Assembly (NCBI GenBank): GCA_949752745.1
Contig: OX457027.1
Location: 77,431,214 to 77,495,213 of the forward strand
Reading direction: 5' to 3'
DNA: 64,000 nucleotides
DNA from: Protula sp. h YS-2021
Taxonomy: Eukaryota; Annelida; Polychaeta; Sabellida; Serpulidae
Shown: positions 62,562 through 64,000 of the stretch, one piece after another
Layout of the letters: every line of letters begins with the position of its first letter
How positions within the stretch are numbered: position 1 is the first letter of the stretch
The notes under the pieces: generated by a model
Seen by the model: only the letters and a program-made list of their open reading frames with translations
What the model was told of the DNA's origin: nothing
The model's database searches: none
Translations under genes and position numbers: made by a program

Positions 62562-62583
62562 AGGGCCGCTAAAAAGCGGCCCT
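62562..62583 (-). terminator. Perfect 9-bp stem-loop downstream of the minus-strand gene
   Basis: On the minus strand: AGGGCCGCT, loop TTTT, AGCGGCCCT, 62 bases after the stop codon of 62645-63571. The short stem, U-rich tetraloop and U-A closing pair recall the 3' stem-loop of replication-dependent histone mRNAs, although the stem sequence is not the histone consensus. A role in 3'-end formation is inferred. Confidence 0.5.
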
Positions 62584-62644
62584 GGAGGGATTTCCGTAGT
62601 CTGGTCCTGGTCACTGCCTCTTGCCATCAGTTCTCCTGCCGCTG

Positions 62645-63571
62645 TCACTGCCTCACGCCATCGGTTCTCCTGGCGCCGCCGCTGACGCCACCGCTGGCAC
62701 CGCTGCCGCCACCAACCTCGCCACAGCCACACTTCCTCTTATGCGCCGCAACCCCGGCCCTGCTCGAGGTGAATCCTTTGCCCCGGACACTACAAAAATA
62801 ATATTGGGACTTCAAAGCCTCCGGGCATTGCTGCTGATGCATTCTCATTGAATATTCTGCCGGATAGCCAAAATGGCAGAATTCACAATATTTAACATTA
62901 TCCAAAGAGCCCAAGATTTGCATGACCTCCTCGAAATCTGACTCTTTTCTAGAGTCATCCTCCACTTTCATCTGAGCAGGTTCGTTGTTGCGGTCAGTGT
63001 TTGAAGGTGACTGTATGAGGCTGACTGTATCCGAAATACTGGCGACAGCGATTGTAAGCTCATCGTCAGGAGCTGGTGGCGGACTGTCCGGTCTTGTAAC
63101 GGTAGCGCTTGGAAAACGCTGCTCGACTGAAACTGGTGCCGCCAGCACCTTCCGGACAGTCACATCAGCTTCCTTTTGATTCACTTTCAACGGGGTCGTC
63201 ATCGTTGACGCAGCGACTTTGACAGGAGTCGCTCTGGCAGGAGGAGTCTCTGTCATCGTTGCTGCGATCACTCTGGCTGGAGGAGTCTCTGTCATCGTTG
63301 TCGCGGTCACTCTGGTCACTCTGGTCACTTCCTGGCAGGGCGACGGGTCCCGGGACGGCGAACGATGGCGTAGTCGCTTATGGCTCTCCTCCGCCGCCCT
63401 GCCAAACCGGTTGAACTGTTCCTCTGGTCTGTTCCTAAGGAAATCCCTCCACTTTCGAAACAGAAAGGTTTGGTATTCAATATAAATCTCCTCCCAGAGG
63501 TTGACATCCTTCGCTGATAGAAAGTAGCGACCCCGAAGCTCATCTGAGAAAAACTCGTCCTTGTACTGCAT
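62645..63571 (-). CDS. Unrecognised ~308-residue protein with a C-terminal C2HC finger
   Basis: Open for 308 codons from the ATG at 63571. The frame extends further upstream, but only through the poly-C tract (Gly/Pro-rich translation), so the start at 63571 is preferred. Order from this start: a Trp/aromatic-rich helical region (about 1-60: FFSDELRGRYFLSAKDVNLW), a basic Ser-Arg patch (RLRHRSPSRDPSP), a Thr/Ala/Pro repeat stretch containing TTMTETPPAR twice, an acidic segment, then C229, C232, H245, C249 as a C2HC zinc site. A second finger-like segment follows in which the second Cys is Arg. It ends in a Gly-rich tail. No introns are evident. It is divergent to the gene at 63812, with a 240-bp gap. 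Family unknown. It may belong to a virus-like or large mobile element, or be a host nuclear protein. Confidence 0.65.
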   Translation of the reverse strand: MQYKDEFFSDELRGRYFLSAKDVNLWEEIYIEYQTFLFRKWRDFLRNRPEEQFNRFGRAAEESHKRLRHRSPSRDPSPCQEVTRVTRVTATTMTETPPARVIAATMTETPPARATPVKVAASTMTTPLKVNQKEADVTVRKVLAAPVSVEQRFPSATVTRPDSPPPAPDDELTIAVASISDTVSLIQSPSNTDRNNEPAQMKVEDDSRKESDFEEVMQILGSLDNVKYCEFCHFGYPAEYSMRMHQQQCPEALKSQYYFCSVRGKGFTSSRAGVAAHKRKCGCGEVGGGSGASGGVSGGARRTDGVRQ

Positions 63572-63639
63572 GATTAAATTTCGATGTGTTCGCTTCAAAG
63601 GTTCAAAGCAGACTGACTGACTGCCCCTGGCCAGTCGAC

Positions 63640-63715
63640 CTGAAGCGAGGACCCCCCCCGGTTCTCTCTGAGGACCCCCCCCCGGGTTCTCTCTGAGGAC
63701 CCCCCCCCCCCCCCG
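63640..63715. promoter_or_regulatory. Poly-C intergenic block of the divergent gene pair
   Basis: Three GGACC-poly-C-GG(G)TTCTCTCTGA units with C runs up to 16. The same arrangement occurs at 21208-21260. Its position between two divergent starts suggests a shared regulatory region, an inference. Confidence 0.55.
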
Positions 63716-63760
63716 GCTCACCAACTTTTTAGCCGCTCGCTCACGGCTCACCGTCAGTAG

Positions 63761-63770
63761 TATAAAAAGG
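63761..63770 (+). promoter_or_regulatory. TATA box
   Basis: TATAAAAAGG, 51 bp upstream of the ATG at 63812. Start of transcription would be expected near 63790, leaving a leader of about 20 nt and excluding an out-of-frame ATG at 63787. Confidence 0.65.
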
Positions 63771-63811
63771 TCGATTCGACACCCCTATGGCCATTGCATT
63801 GCCAAACCATC

Positions 63812-64000
63812 ATGGAGACGTCTCGAAACGCAGCAACGGCTAGCAACATGGAAATTGATAGCCTTTTTAGCAATGAAACAATGGCTTTTACAGATGCAGT
63901 TTTAACTGCAGAGGAGACTGCTGCCTTCCTTAGTACACTAACAGAAGCTGAAAAAGCCTTGGAGGAAGCATTAGGGGCTCCGTCAGCCGTGTCTACAGTA
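63812..64000 (+). CDS. N-terminal 63 codons of an acidic protein, cut by the window end
   Basis: Open from ATG 63812 to the window edge in phase 0, beginning METSRNAATASNMEIDSLFS. Rich in Ala, Glu and Thr with a heptad-like LTEAEKALEEAL segment suggesting a helix or short coiled coil. No signal peptide or known motif. The TATA box and short leader point to a real promoter. Family unknown. Confidence 0.55.
   Translation, partial: METSRNAATASNMEIDSLFSNETMAFTDAVLTAEETAAFLSTLTEAEKALEEALGAPSAVSTV

Noticed and set aside
63572..63751. 60-codon N-terminal extension of the C2HC gene
   Set aside because: It reads mainly through poly-C tracts as Gly/Pro-rich sequence with no protein-like features. The ATG at 63571 is a better start.

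Overview
This is a eukaryotic, intron-bearing, AT-rich and very repeat-rich window. No prokaryotic features were seen. The organism is inferred to be a lophotrochozoan invertebrate, most likely a marine mollusc. The grounds are an ITFG1-type first exon, a multi-exon PWWP / C2HC / tyrosine-recombinase-like gene of the kind expanded in aquatic invertebrates, a decayed DIRS-type retroelement, tRNA-derived SINEs, and dispersed repeats rich in AGGTCA half-sites. The species cannot be named from sequence alone.

Layout. 0-1.1 kb: first coding exon of an ITFG1 (FG-GAP protein) gene on the minus strand, reading out of the window to the left. 1.5-8.3 kb: tRNA-like SINE and (TG)n, a broken DIRS-type reverse transcriptase region, a FLYWCH-like relic, otherwise AT-rich sequence without genes. 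10.2-16.8 kb: a direct segmental duplication. 13.9-19.6 kb: degenerate AGGTCA-rich repeat units. 20.3-22.6 kb: a composite block with a cAMP-response-element array, an 11-bp minisatellite, poly-C tracts, 310-bp tandem units and (CA)n. 23.2-31.1 kb: a plus-oriented array of about 0.92-kb units with a hairpin-bearing head. 31.4-32.1 kb: a small unrecognised ORF and its partial paralogue. 33-37.7 kb: three further families of tandem repeats. 38.1-50.0 kb: the main gene, on the minus strand. 50.5-60.8 kb: ten more 0.93-kb units in the opposite orientation, ending in the same hairpin. 61.7-64.0 kb: a second copy of parts of the 20-22 kb block, followed by a divergent pair of apparently intronless genes around a poly-C/TATA promoter.

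The main gene has a non-coding first exon near 49.9 kb, a PWWP-like exon, an acidic exon with a possible SUMO-interaction motif, an exon with eight 23-residue repeats, several small linker exons, a 2.57-kb exon encoding two zinc-finger-like motifs and a Crypton-like tyrosine recombinase domain, and two candidate terminal exons encoding the same type of C-terminal domain. Most exon junctions are phase 1, and this is what fixes the model. The 2.57-kb exon carries one in-frame TAA, followed by CAAGTA, so the gene is either disrupted by one nonsense codon or read through. The junction between the PWWP exon and the next coding exon is unresolved.

The two 0.92-kb arrays lie head-outward in inverted orientation around the gene region. 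That geometry favours inversion of, or hairpin formation around, the intervening 20 kb. Each unit examined carries a G-quadruplex-capable tract.
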